From contig NZ_CANLBV010000006.1 of the NCBI RefSeq assembly GCF_947488985.1, positions 17,951 to 81,950 of the forward strand: DNA of 64,000 bases, written 5' to 3'. This stretch comes from an uncultured Vibrio sp. (GTDB lineage: Bacteria; Pseudomonadota; Gammaproteobacteria; Enterobacterales; Vibrionaceae). Below the pieces are notes generated by a model that was not told where the DNA came from, ran no database searches, and worked only from the letters and a program-made list of their open reading frames with translations. A program made the translations under genes and the position numbers. This document shows positions 23,023 through 31,304 of this stretch, piece by piece (positions within the stretch are counted from its first letter, which is position 1; every line of letters begins with the position of its first letter).

Positions 23023-23092
23023 TACAACGCGATGGGGTGTGATTGTCTATTTGCACTCACTCCTGGTCGTGAGAAATTACGGAATAAATACT

Positions 23093-24361
23093 GTGGCTAA
23101 AAATATCCAAGCAATTCGAGGCATGAACGACTGCCTTCCAACTCAATCACCACTGTGGCAGAAAGTAGAAAACGCAGTTAAAAATGTGGTGAGTGTATAC
23201 GGTTACAATGAAGTGCGTATGCCTATCGTTGAAGAAACAAATCTATTTAGCCGTGCAGTGGGTGAAGAGACAGACGTTGTTTCTAAAGAGATGTACACCT
23301 TTGACGACCGCAATGGCGATAGCCTAACGTTGCGTCCTGAAGGTACAGCAGGTTGCGTACGCTCATGTATTCAAAACAGCCTTATCAACCGTGATGAGCA
23401 GCGCCTATGGTACATGGGTCCAATGTTCCGTCACGAGCGTCCTCAAAAAGGTCGCTACCGTCAATTCCACCAATGTGGTGTTGAGGTGTTTGGCCTAGAC
23501 GGTCCAGATGTTGACGCAGAACTTATCATGATGACAGCACGTCTATGGAGTGAGCTAGGTATCGATAAGCACGTTCGTCTAGAGCTAAACTCAATCGGTT
23601 CTCAAGAAGATCGTGTAAGCTACCGCACTGCGTTAGTGGCTTTCCTTGAGCAGCACATTGATGTGCTTGATGAAGACTGCAAACGTCGCATGCACACTAA
23701 TCCTCTACGTGTACTTGATACTAAGAACCCGGATGTTCAAGCTATCTTAGGTGATGCACCTCGACTATCTGAATATCTTGGTGAAGAGTCGAAGCAACAT
23801 TTTGCAGGTTTGTGTGAACTTCTTGACGCAGTTGGTATCGAATACCAAGTTAATGAGCGTTTAGTACGCGGCCTAGATTACTATAACCGCACCGTATTTG
23901 AGTGGATCACTGACAGCCTTGGTGCTCAAGGTACAGTATGTGGCGGCGGCCGTTACGATGGTCTTGTTGAGCAACTCGGCGGCAAGGCAACCAATGCCGT
24001 TGGCTTCGCAATGGGTCTAGAGCGTCTGGTTCTGATGATGGAAACACTAGAGCTAACAGAAGTTCGCCGTAGCGTTGACGTATATATGGTTGCTGCTGGC
24101 GAAGGGACTATGATCGCGGGCATGCAGTTAGCGAATCAACTGCGCGACACCATTGAAGGTGTGCGTGTCATGAACCACTTCGGTGGTGGTAACTTCAAGA
24201 AGCAATTCAAACGCGCTGATAGAGTCGGTGCCGTTGTGGCGCTGGTGCTGGGTGAGAACGAAGTAGCGGACAACACTGTAGTACTAAAAGATTTGGTTGG
24301 CGGCGTGCAAGAAACCGTGCCTCAAGCGGACGTTGCAGAGAAAGTTGCAGCGCTAATCTAA
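23093..24361 (+). CDS. hisS: Histidyl-tRNA synthetase
   Basis: Class II synthetase charging tRNA-His. GTG 23093 gives [16 protein letters not shown], matching homologues; an upstream in-frame start at 23039 adds 18 unrelated residues. Class II motifs: motif 2 in [20 protein letters not shown] and motif 3 in GFAMGLERL; histidine-binding signatures [15 protein letters not shown] and GGGRYDGL are present. Length 422. Confidence 0.98.
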   Translation: MAKNIQAIRGMNDCLPTQSPLWQKVENAVKNVVSVYGYNEVRMPIVEETNLFSRAVGEETDVVSKEMYTFDDRNGDSLTLRPEGTAGCVRSCIQNSLINRDEQRLWYMGPMFRHERPQKGRYRQFHQCGVEVFGLDGPDVDAELIMMTARLWSELGIDKHVRLELNSIGSQEDRVSYRTALVAFLEQHIDVLDEDCKRRMHTNPLRVLDTKNPDVQAILGDAPRLSEYLGEESKQHFAGLCELLDAVGIEYQVNERLVRGLDYYNRTVFEWITDSLGAQGTVCGGGRYDGLVEQLGGKATNAVGFAMGLERLVLMMETLELTEVRRSVDVYMVAAGEGTMIAGMQLANQLRDTIEGVRVMNHFGGGNFKKQFKRADRVGAVVALVLGENEVADNTVVLKDLVGGVQETVPQADVAEKVAALI

Positions 24362-24440
24362 TTAGCCATTGAGCAAACGCTCATCATGAATATTGACGTC
24401 AGCATTATGCTGGCGTTTAAAGAATTAAAGAGGACAGGAA

Positions 24441-25055
24441 GTGGAACTTTACGATAGCGAAGAGCAGCAGGTTGAAGCCATTAAAGATTGGTGGAAAGAG
24501 AATGGCAAAGCCGTGATATTTGGTGCCGTGATTGGTTTGGGCGGCCTATTCGGTTGGCGTTATTACCAAGACTCAGTAGTGGAAGCGCGTGAAGCTGCAT
24601 CCGAAAGCTACACCTCAGTCATTTCAGCTCTGGATGCTAAGGGCGTTGATGCTCAATCTGATATTCAAGCTTTCATCGACGCAAATAAAGACGCAGAGTA
24701 TTCGGTACTGGCTGCTATGCAACTCGCCAAAGTACAAGTGCAAGCAGGTGAACTTGCAGCGGCGCTTGAACAGCTAGAGTGGGCACAATCAGCAACGAAT
24801 GACGCGGCACTTGCGCCATTATTGACGTATCGCGTTGCACGCATTAAAGCTGAGCAAGGTGAGTTTGATGGTGCATTGTCTGATCTTGCGACTCTGACCG
24901 ATGAATCATGGAAAGGCCGTGTTGCCGAGCTGCGTGGTGATATCTCACTGCGTAAGGGTGATACTGACGCAGCATACAGTGCTTATACCGAAGCACAGCA
25001 AGCTGTTGATGCCAGCCAAACGCTTCAAATCAAACTTGACGACCTAGCTAAATAA
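24441..25055 (+). CDS. yfgM: YfgM, ancillary SecYEG translocon subunit
   Basis: YfgM is an inner-membrane protein with a periplasmic TPR-like domain that associates with SecYEG and the chaperone PpiD. The 204-residue product starts at GTG 24441 (SD GAGGACAGGAA) and shows the family start YDSEEQQVEAIKDWWKENGK, one helix (about 24-42, AVIFGAVIGLGGLFGWRYY) and Ala-rich helical repeats. It lies 10 bp before bamB. Confidence 0.94.
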   Translation: MELYDSEEQQVEAIKDWWKENGKAVIFGAVIGLGGLFGWRYYQDSVVEAREAASESYTSVISALDAKGVDAQSDIQAFIDANKDAEYSVLAAMQLAKVQVQAGELAAALEQLEWAQSATNDAALAPLLTYRVARIKAEQGEFDGALSDLATLTDESWKGRVAELRGDISLRKGDTDAAYSAYTEAQQAVDASQTLQIKLDDLAK

Positions 25056-25065
25056 GGCGCTTTGA

Positions 25066-26226
25066 ATGAAGAAGATGTTTCCAAAAGCGGCGTTATGTGC
25101 GATTGCTCTTGGCCTGCTAGCTGGCTGTGCAGGTGACGAAGACACCGTAATCATGGCTCCAGTACCAACCGTCAATAGCGAGTTCACTCCGAAGCAGGAA
25201 TGGGCGGCATCGGTGGGTGATGGTGTTGGTCACTACTTTTCAAAATTAACGCCTGAATTGGCTTACGATAAAGTTTTCGTCGCAAGCCGAGAAGGTATTG
25301 TTAAGGCTCTTGATCCTGAAACTGGTAAAGAGTTGTGGAAAGTAGAGCTTAAGAAAGAGGTGCAAGCGCGTTTATCCGGTGGGCTAACAGCTGCTTACGG
25401 TAAACTCTTTGTCGGCTCTGAAAATGGCGAAGTGATCGCGTTAGACGAATCAACCGGTGAAGAGCTTTGGCGTGTACCCGTCAACGGTGAGGTGCTTGCA
25501 TCTCCTGCCACTGAAAATAACATGGTGCTGATTCATACCAGTCGCGGCATGATGATCGCATTAGATCAAGCCAGCGGCGAGCAGAAGTGGACCATTAGCA
25601 CGGAAGTACCAAGCCTGACATTACGTGGCGACAGCACACCGGTTGCTGTTTCTGGCGGTGTATTTTGGGGCACAGCGAATGGTCGTCTAGCGGCGGCTAT
25701 CGTTGACCGTGGTCAACTGATTTGGCAGCAACCGATAGGTACACCGAAAGGTGCTACTGAAATTGATCGCTTGGTTGATGTTGATGCATCGCCTGTTGTG
25801 CTTGGTAGTACCTTGTACATTGTAGGTATCAATGGTCAATTGGTTGGCATCGATCTTCGTTCTGGTAAGCCTATTTGGAAACGTAACTACTCATCGGCTA
25901 TCGATTTAGCCAGTGATGGTAGCCGTCTATTCGTGGTAACGGATAAAGACCATCTCGTCGCGGTCGATGCGCGTAGTGGAACGGAATTGTGGAGTACCGC
26001 ACTTCTTGAGAACCGTTTGCTGACAGCACCTGCTATTATTAATGGTTATGTAGTGGTGGGCGATGCTGAAGGGTATTTGCACTGGTTAGATCGTTCATCA
26101 GGTGAATTTGTTGCTCAACAGCTCGTCGACGAAAGCGGCTTTGCGGTTGCGCCAATTGAACTGCCTGAAGGCTACTTAGTGACGACTCGCAATGGCGATG
26201 TAAAGAAACTGACGATTAGCCAATAA
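25066..26226 (+). CDS. bamB: Outer-membrane assembly lipoprotein BamB
   Basis: BamB is a lipoprotein of the BAM complex that inserts beta-barrel proteins. The signal peptide ends with the lipobox LLAGC (Cys21). The rest is an eight-bladed PQQ-type propeller with repeated motifs such as ALDPETGKELWKVEL, ALDESTGEELWRVPV, ALDQASGEQKWTI and AVDARSGTELWST. Length 386. Followed by a terminator-like hairpin. Confidence 0.97.
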   Translation: MKKMFPKAALCAIALGLLAGCAGDEDTVIMAPVPTVNSEFTPKQEWAASVGDGVGHYFSKLTPELAYDKVFVASREGIVKALDPETGKELWKVELKKEVQARLSGGLTAAYGKLFVGSENGEVIALDESTGEELWRVPVNGEVLASPATENNMVLIHTSRGMMIALDQASGEQKWTISTEVPSLTLRGDSTPVAVSGGVFWGTANGRLAAAIVDRGQLIWQQPIGTPKGATEIDRLVDVDASPVVLGSTLYIVGINGQLVGIDLRSGKPIWKRNYSSAIDLASDGSRLFVVTDKDHLVAVDARSGTELWSTALLENRLLTAPAIINGYVVVGDAEGYLHWLDRSSGEFVAQQLVDESGFAVAPIELPEGYLVTTRNGDVKKLTISQ

Positions 26227-26245
26227 AGCGTGATATAATTCACAT

Positions 26246-26280
26246 TCGGCTCCTGGTTGGTAACAGCTAGGAGCCGTTTT
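26246..26280 (+). terminator. Terminator after bamB
   Basis: CGGCTCCT and AGGAGCCG arms enclose an approximately 14-nt loop and are followed by TTTTG. The T-run is short, so read-through into der is possible. Confidence 0.7.
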
Positions 26281-26306
26281 GTTGTTATAAATTAATAAAC
26301 CGTGTG

Positions 26307-26352
26307 GTTATAGGTAAGAGTTTAAACTTGTAAACAAGTGCTTACCTATAAC
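26307..26352 (+). repeat. Long nested inverted repeat in the der leader
   Basis: Perfect 12-bp arms GTTATAGGTAAG (26307-26318) and CTTACCTATAAC (26341-26352) enclose a second inverted repeat ACTTGT (26326-26331) / ACAAGT (26334-26339). There is no T-run after it, and it lies 31 bp before the der start. It may be a leader hairpin or an operator. Confidence 0.6.
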
Positions 26353-26383
26353 TACATTAAGAGAAGAAATTGTAGAGGTTGTT

Positions 26384-27865
26384 ATGGTACCTGTTGTTGC
26401 TCTAGTAGGGCGTCCGAACGTAGGTAAATCTACGTTATTTAACCGATTGACTCGAACTCGTGATGCATTGGTTGCGGATTTCCCTGGCTTAACGCGTGAC
26501 CGTAAATACGGTCATGCTCATTTTAGCGAGCATGACTTTATTGTTATTGACACTGGCGGTATCGACGGTACCGAAGAAGGTGTTGAAACGAAAATGGCTG
26601 AACAGTCGCTAGCGGCGATTGATGAAGCTGATGTCGTTCTATTTATGGTTGATGGCCGCGCGGGTCTAACCCCTTCAGACGTGGCGATTGCTAAGCACTT
26701 ACGTCAATTAGAAAAGCCTTCAATGCTAGTCGTAAACAAGGTTGATGGTATCGACCCTGATGCAGCAAGTGCCGACTTCTGGCAGCTAGGTGTAGAAGAC
26801 ATGTATCAAATTGCAGCTGCGCACGGTCGTGGTGTAACAGCGCTGATTGATCTTGCTCTTAACCCGTTCGCAGAAGCGCTAAAAGCGGAAAATGGCGAAG
26901 TAAGCGATTTAACTGAGTTTGAAGACGAAGAAGAAGAGCAGGTTGAATTTACAGAAGAAGAAGCTGAAGAAGAATTCAAGCGTCTTCAAGATCAACCTAT
27001 CAAGCTAGCGATCATTGGTCGTCCTAACGTAGGTAAATCAACACTAACTAACCGTATTCTTGGTGAAGAGCGTGTGGTTGTTTACGATATGCCTGGTACG
27101 ACTCGTGACTCTATCTACATCCCAATGCAGCGTGACGAGCGTGAATACGTTCTAATCGATACTGCGGGTGTTCGTCGTCGTAAGAACATCAACGAAACAG
27201 TAGAGAAGTTCTCAGTAGTTAAAACGCTGAAAGCAATTGAAGATGCGAACGTTGTATTGCTGCTTATCGATGCTCGTGAAAACATCTCTGATCAAGATCT
27301 AAGCTTGCTAGGCTTTGCGTTGAACGCAGGTCGTTCAATCGTGATTGCAGTAAACAAGTGGGATGGCCTAGATAACGACGTTAAAGAGCGCGTTAAGAAA
27401 GAGCTAGACCGCCGTTTAGGTTTCGTTGATTTTGCACGTATTCACTTTATCTCTGCACTTCACGGTACAGGTGTTGGTCACTTGTTCGAGTCTGTTCAAG
27501 AAGCTTACAAGTCAGCGACGACTCGTGTTGGTACTTCTGTTCTAACTCGTATTATGAAGATGGCAACTGATGATCACCAACCGCCTATGGTTCGTGGTCG
27601 TCGTGTGAAACTGAAATACGCGCACGCGGGTGGTTACAACCCACCGATTATCGTTATCCACGGTAACCAAGTACGTAACTTGCCAGATTCATACAAACGA
27701 TTCTTGATGAATTACTACCGTCGTTCACTAGAGATCATGGGTACACCAATTCGCATTCAATTCCAGAACAGCGAGAACCCATTTGAAGCTAAGACTAACA
27801 AGCTGACAATCTCTCAAGAACGCAAGCGTAAGCGTATGATGAGCATGGTTAAAGGCCGTAAATAG
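26384..27865 (+). CDS. der: Ribosome biogenesis GTPase Der (EngA)
   Basis: Der has two tandem GTPase domains and a C-terminal KH-like domain and is needed for 50S subunit maturation. P-loops are [15 protein letters not shown] (about 8-22) and [15 protein letters not shown] (about 213-227). [38 protein letters not shown] and NKWDG are further G motifs. An acidic linker (about 176-195) separates the domains. Length 493. Confidence 0.99.
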   Translation: MVPVVALVGRPNVGKSTLFNRLTRTRDALVADFPGLTRDRKYGHAHFSEHDFIVIDTGGIDGTEEGVETKMAEQSLAAIDEADVVLFMVDGRAGLTPSDVAIAKHLRQLEKPSMLVVNKVDGIDPDAASADFWQLGVEDMYQIAAAHGRGVTALIDLALNPFAEALKAENGEVSDLTEFEDEEEEQVEFTEEEAEEEFKRLQDQPIKLAIIGRPNVGKSTLTNRILGEERVVVYDMPGTTRDSIYIPMQRDEREYVLIDTAGVRRRKNINETVEKFSVVKTLKAIEDANVVLLLIDARENISDQDLSLLGFALNAGRSIVIAVNKWDGLDNDVKERVKKELDRRLGFVDFARIHFISALHGTGVGHLFESVQEAYKSATTRVGTSVLTRIMKMATDDHQPPMVRGRRVKLKYAHAGGYNPPIIVIHGNQVRNLPDSYKRFLMNYYRRSLEIMGTPIRIQFQNSENPFEAKTNKLTISQERKRKRMMSMVKGRK

Positions 27866-27883
27866 CCCTTTCCAATAGATTTG

Positions 27884-27912
27884 ATACCCGAGCCTGTCTC
27901 GGGTATTTTTTT
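27884..27912 (+). terminator. Rho-independent terminator after der
   Basis: ATACCCGAG (27884-27892) and CTCGGGTAT (27898-27906) form a perfect 9-bp stem with loop CCTGT, followed by a T-run. Confidence 0.93.
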
Positions 27913-27996
27913 AAGCAAAATTCACGTTAAGCCATAACAATATGCTTTTATCATCATGGCTTAACGAATCAGACTAGATTCCCAGAGAAGAACGAT

Positions 27997-28899
27997 ATGA
28001 CTACTCGCGATTTGAATACATCCGCATCATCAATCACCCCCACTATCACTCAATTTTGTCATCAGGCTTGGCAGCTCAATGCGAAGACGCTGTATGTTGA
28101 AAGTGACGACAGCAAAACTTACCTGATCACTGATGTGACGCCTTTCCACCCAGTGAGTCATATTTGGCCTGATCATCCGGCAGACCAAGGCTTTGTCACT
28201 GTTGGTGACGTGCAATATCCCGTTAAGGATTGCTTAGTTGGTGCAGTAGAACAATCAACTGGAAAACTTCATATAGCAGGTGATATCCCTGTTAAGCGTG
28301 ATACGCAAGGGTGGACGTTTGTGGTTGTTCACCAGCTACCCGCATCAGCTTCTATGATTAAGGTTGGCAATGAAGTCGTATTGTCAGTAGATAAAGAGTA
28401 CCAAGCCAGTTTGAGCCGTGGTCACAGTGCTGGCCACATCGCTTTCCTAGCCTTGAACAAAGTATTAGCCGAAAGTTATTGGCGTAAAGATGCAGATAGA
28501 AAAGATCCGCTTGGTAGTTACGATTTCAATAGTTATGCACAAGTGACTAGCTTTGTGACTCCGGAGCTGTGTACCGATAAGTATCGGTTAGGCAAAACCC
28601 TCAAAAAGCGTGGCTTGAACGTTGCAGACGTGCTAGCAAACCTTGATGGCATTGAAGCCGAGATCAACCAAATGATTTCAAGCTGGCTAACCGAGTCGAC
28701 GCCAGTCGCGATGAGACTGGAAGGCGAGGCGTTAACAGACTCTCGTTATTGGGAATGGCAGTTGGATGCCGATACTTTAGTGTCTATTCCCTGTGGTGGA
28801 ACGCATATTGAGAATACCTCACAGCTTAAAGCATTATCCGTTAAGTTAACTCAGTTAGATGACCAGCATATTGAAATGCTGACCCATGTAATTCGATGA
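27997..28899 (+). CDS. AlaX-type alanyl-tRNA editing protein
   Basis: The 300-residue protein carries the zinc-binding editing-domain motifs shared with AlaRS and ThrRS: HSAGH at 143-147 (SRGHSAGHIAF) and CGGTH at 266-270 (IPCGGTHIEN). These free-standing proteins hydrolyse mischarged tRNA-Ala (Ser- or Gly-tRNA-Ala). There is no aminoacylation domain. The exact AlaX subclass cannot be decided by eye. It is monocistronic behind the der terminator. Confidence 0.87.
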   Translation: MTTRDLNTSASSITPTITQFCHQAWQLNAKTLYVESDDSKTYLITDVTPFHPVSHIWPDHPADQGFVTVGDVQYPVKDCLVGAVEQSTGKLHIAGDIPVKRDTQGWTFVVVHQLPASASMIKVGNEVVLSVDKEYQASLSRGHSAGHIAFLALNKVLAESYWRKDADRKDPLGSYDFNSYAQVTSFVTPELCTDKYRLGKTLKKRGLNVADVLANLDGIEAEINQMISSWLTESTPVAMRLEGEALTDSRYWEWQLDADTLVSIPCGGTHIENTSQLKALSVKLTQLDDQHIEMLTHVIR

Positions 28900-29326
28900 T
28901 TTAGGCTATAATTTCAAATAACTTGTGCTGTTAATTTGTTTTTTAGATGTCACATTTGAAATAAATAACTATTTAAAATTGAAATGCAGCATATGTAACT
29001 TATGCTTTCGGTGTGTGGTGATATAAATATTCTTTTTGGGGTAGATCGCTGATCAAAATAGATAAAGCAAAAGATCAACCTATGATCTTTGATGATGTGC
29101 TTGACTTATTCATTGTGTGGCATCGCATCCACGGCTCGATTCCCTAAGATCATTGTTGTTGCTAGAGGGCTGTTTTCGATCTCTCTTGTACTTTGCTATG
29201 AGAACCATTCGCCATCATTAAAGGCCCTGATTGAATAAATAGGCTTCTCACAACATGCACCAGATCAAGCAAGCTAAATCTCATCAGTAGTAAATTGTTA
29301 AAATAGTCGTCAATTAGGAAGTGCTA
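28900..29326. other. Intergenic region rich in GATC sites
   Basis: About 427 bases between the AlaX gene and yfgJ. It contains seven GATC sites (29044, 29051, 29073, 29084, 29148, 29178, 29263) and an inverted repeat AAAGATCA (29070-29077) / TGATCTTT (29083-29090). On the minus strand an open stretch of about 29 codons ends at about 29114 without a convincing start. No gene is supported. Confidence 0.45.
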
Positions 29327-29554
29327 ATGAGTGAAAATATCTGCCCTAAATGTCAGTCGGAATTGGATTGGGATGGTCAGTATCATTGTAAGAATTGTCG
29401 GGTTCACTTTACAAAAGTAGGCTTTTGCCCTGAGTGCTGTAGTCAGTTAGAAAAGCTTCAAGCCTGTGGTTCGGCGAGCTATTTTTGTAACGGTGATTGC
29501 AACGAGCTCAAATCTAAGTCGAGGGTTAAGTTCGAGTTTCATCAAACCAACTAG
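29327..29554 (+). CDS. yfgJ: Zinc-ribbon protein YfgJ
   Basis: The 75-residue protein is rich in paired cysteines: CPKC (6-9), CKNC (21-24), CPECC (34-38), then C47, C54 and C58. LQACGSASYFC corresponds to a similar segment in E. coli YfgJ, which also lies next to der. It presumably binds two zinc ions; its function is unknown. ATG 29327 is chosen (AGGA at 29316-29319); an in-frame GTG lies two codons upstream. Confidence 0.85.
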   Translation: MSENICPKCQSELDWDGQYHCKNCRVHFTKVGFCPECCSQLEKLQACGSASYFCNGDCNELKSKSRVKFEFHQTN

Positions 29555-29611
29555 TGCGCTTGATGCGTGATCGATGCGTGGTTTGAACTCTCATCTGTGA
29601 TGTCTATTGAA

Positions 29612-29641
29612 GGCCCAACAATATGGTGTTGGGTCTTTTTT
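29612..29641 (+). terminator. Rho-independent terminator after yfgJ
   Basis: GGCCCAACA and TGTTGGGTC pair (one G-U) around a 6-nt loop, followed by TTTTTT. Confidence 0.88.
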
Positions 29642-29688
29642 GTATCAGTGGTTGGCGGTGTTTCATCTTGGTTCATTCTTATCGTCGC

Positions 29689-29705
29689 TGCACCAGTATG
29701 AAACA
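29689..29705. promoter_or_regulatory. Weak NtrC-like half site
   Basis: TGCACCAGTATG resembles the left half and spacer of an NtrC site, about 95 bp upstream of the sigma54 -24 element. The right half is poor. This is a suggestion from context, not a firm call. Confidence 0.25.
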
Positions 29706-29798
29706 TAGTTACATGATTGCTATGCACGCTATTGGTGTGAATGGTTTTTAGTTCAATTAATACAATGATTTATAATTTTAATGGTTAATTTTTAAGTT

Positions 29799-29814
29799 TG
29801 GCACTCTTCTTGTA
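29799..29814 (+). promoter_or_regulatory. Sigma54 (RpoN) promoter of the urea transporter operon
   Basis: TGGCACTCTTCTTGTA contains the -24 element TGGCAC and, after 5 bp, TTGTA in place of the -12 consensus TTGCA. It lies 44 bp before the urtA start codon. Nitrogen-limited transcription by RpoN with NtrC is typical for urea transporters. Confidence 0.75.
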
Positions 29815-29857
29815 ACTCTGTAATTGAATAACAAAAATACAATTATGGAGTACTATC

Positions 29858-31144
29858 ATGAACAAGGTGTTCAATTTATCGCTAGCTGCACTGTGTACAA
29901 CACTTTCATTTTCTTCTGCATCAGTGCTTGCGGCTGACGAGACCATCAAGGTCGGCGTTCTACATTCACTGTCTGGCACCATGGCGATCAGTGAAACCAC
30001 GCTAAAAGATACCGTGCTAATGCTCATCGAAGAGCAGAACAAAAAGGGCGGTTTGCTGGGTAAAAAGCTAGAGCCTGTGGTTGTCGACCCTGCATCAAAC
30101 TGGCCGCTATTTGCAGAAAAAGCGCGTGAGCTGATCGAAAAAGAGAAGGTTGATGTGGTCTTCGGTGGTTGGACATCGGTATCGCGTAAATCGATGCTGC
30201 CAGTATTTGAAGAGCTTAACAGCATCCTTTTTTACCCAGTTCAATATGAAGGTGAAGAGTCGTCTAAAAACGTTTTCTACACTGGCGCTGCGCCAAACCA
30301 ACAAGCGATTCCAGCCGTCGATTATTTGATGGAAGAGCTTGAAGTGGAACGTTGGGTACTAGCAGGCACCGATTACGTTTACCCACGCACGACCAACAAG
30401 ATCCTTGAAGCCTACCTAAAAGATAAAGGTGTCGCAGAAGAAGACATCATGATCAACTACACGCCATTTGGTCACTCTGATTGGCAGTCTATTGTTTCAG
30501 ACATCAAAAAGTTCGGTGAAGCGGGTAAGAAAACCGCAGTGGTTTCTACTGTGAACGGCGATGCGAACGTCCCTTTCTACAAAGAGCTAGGCGCTCAAGG
30601 CATTTCATCTGAAGACATCCCGGTTATTGCATTCTCTGTTGGTGAAGAAGAACTGTCAGGTATGGATACTGAACCACTGGTTGGTCACCTAGCGGCTTGG
30701 AACTACTTCATGAGTGTTGATACCGAAGCCAACGAAGAGTTTGTTGAAACGTGGCAGTCGTTCATCAAGAGTGAAAAGCGTGTCACCAACGATCCAATGG
30801 AAGCGCACTATGTTGGTTTCAACATGTGGGCTCAAGCGGTGACCAATGCAGGTACAACCGAGGCTGAAGCGGTGCAAGATGCCTTGATCGGCGTATCTGT
30901 GCCTAACCTTTCTGGTGGCTACTCAACCATGCTGCCAAACCACCACATCACTAAGCCCGTCTTGATCGGTGAGATCCAAGACGATGGCCAATTCGATATT
31001 GTTTGGGAAACGACAGGTCTGGTTGCGGGTGATGCTTGGTCAAGCTACCTACCTGAATCGGCGAAACTATTTTCTAGCTGGTCTAAACCATTCTCATGTG
31101 GTGCGTTTAACGTCGAAACCAAGAAGTGTTCTGGCGGTAACTAG
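29858..31144 (+). CDS. urtA: Urea ABC transporter substrate-binding protein UrtA
   Basis: UrtA is the periplasmic urea-binding protein of the high-affinity Urt ABC transporter. The signal peptide MNKVFNLSLAALCTTLSFSS continues to about residue 25 (cleavage before ADE). The mature protein is a leucine-binding-type fold: IKVGVLHSLSGTMAISETTL, VFGGWTSVSRKSMLPV and NDPMEAHYVGFNMWAQAV are UrtA signatures. The 428-residue length is normal. It is first in urtABCDE behind a sigma54-type promoter; a large hairpin follows before urtB. Confidence 0.97.
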   Translation: MNKVFNLSLAALCTTLSFSSASVLAADETIKVGVLHSLSGTMAISETTLKDTVLMLIEEQNKKGGLLGKKLEPVVVDPASNWPLFAEKARELIEKEKVDVVFGGWTSVSRKSMLPVFEELNSILFYPVQYEGEESSKNVFYTGAAPNQQAIPAVDYLMEELEVERWVLAGTDYVYPRTTNKILEAYLKDKGVAEEDIMINYTPFGHSDWQSIVSDIKKFGEAGKKTAVVSTVNGDANVPFYKELGAQGISSEDIPVIAFSVGEEELSGMDTEPLVGHLAAWNYFMSVDTEANEEFVETWQSFIKSEKRVTNDPMEAHYVGFNMWAQAVTNAGTTEAEAVQDALIGVSVPNLSGGYSTMLPNHHITKPVLIGEIQDDGQFDIVWETTGLVAGDAWSSYLPESAKLFSSWSKPFSCGAFNVETKKCSGGN

Positions 31145-31164
31145 AGCGGTTAGTTAGGAACGCT

Positions 31165-31221
31165 GAGCCTTCTTATTTAGTAGGAGCGTGCTTTTTGAGA
31201 AGCGTGACGAAAAGAAGGCTC
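31165..31221 (+). repeat. Large stem-loop in the urtA-urtB spacer
   Basis: GAGCCTTCTT (31165-31174) and AAGAAGGCTC (31212-31221) are perfect 10-bp arms with a 37-nt loop. No T-run follows. Such hairpins after a binding-protein gene often protect the upstream mRNA, giving more binding protein than permease. Confidence 0.6.
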
Positions 31222-31304
31222 TGTTGTTCGACTCAATAATTATTATCCACATATCCATCGAGCAAAAATAACAATATCTAGCGAGATGGACTAAGGAAGT
31301 AGGG

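Noticed and set aside
29040..29151. Replication origin suggested by the GATC cluster
   Set aside because: No DnaA-box array and no origin-type neighbours (dnaA, mioC, mnmG) are present.
29114..29203. Remnant of a coding gene on the minus strand
   Set aside because: The open stretch is only about 29 codons with no start or recognised family; not enough to annotate.
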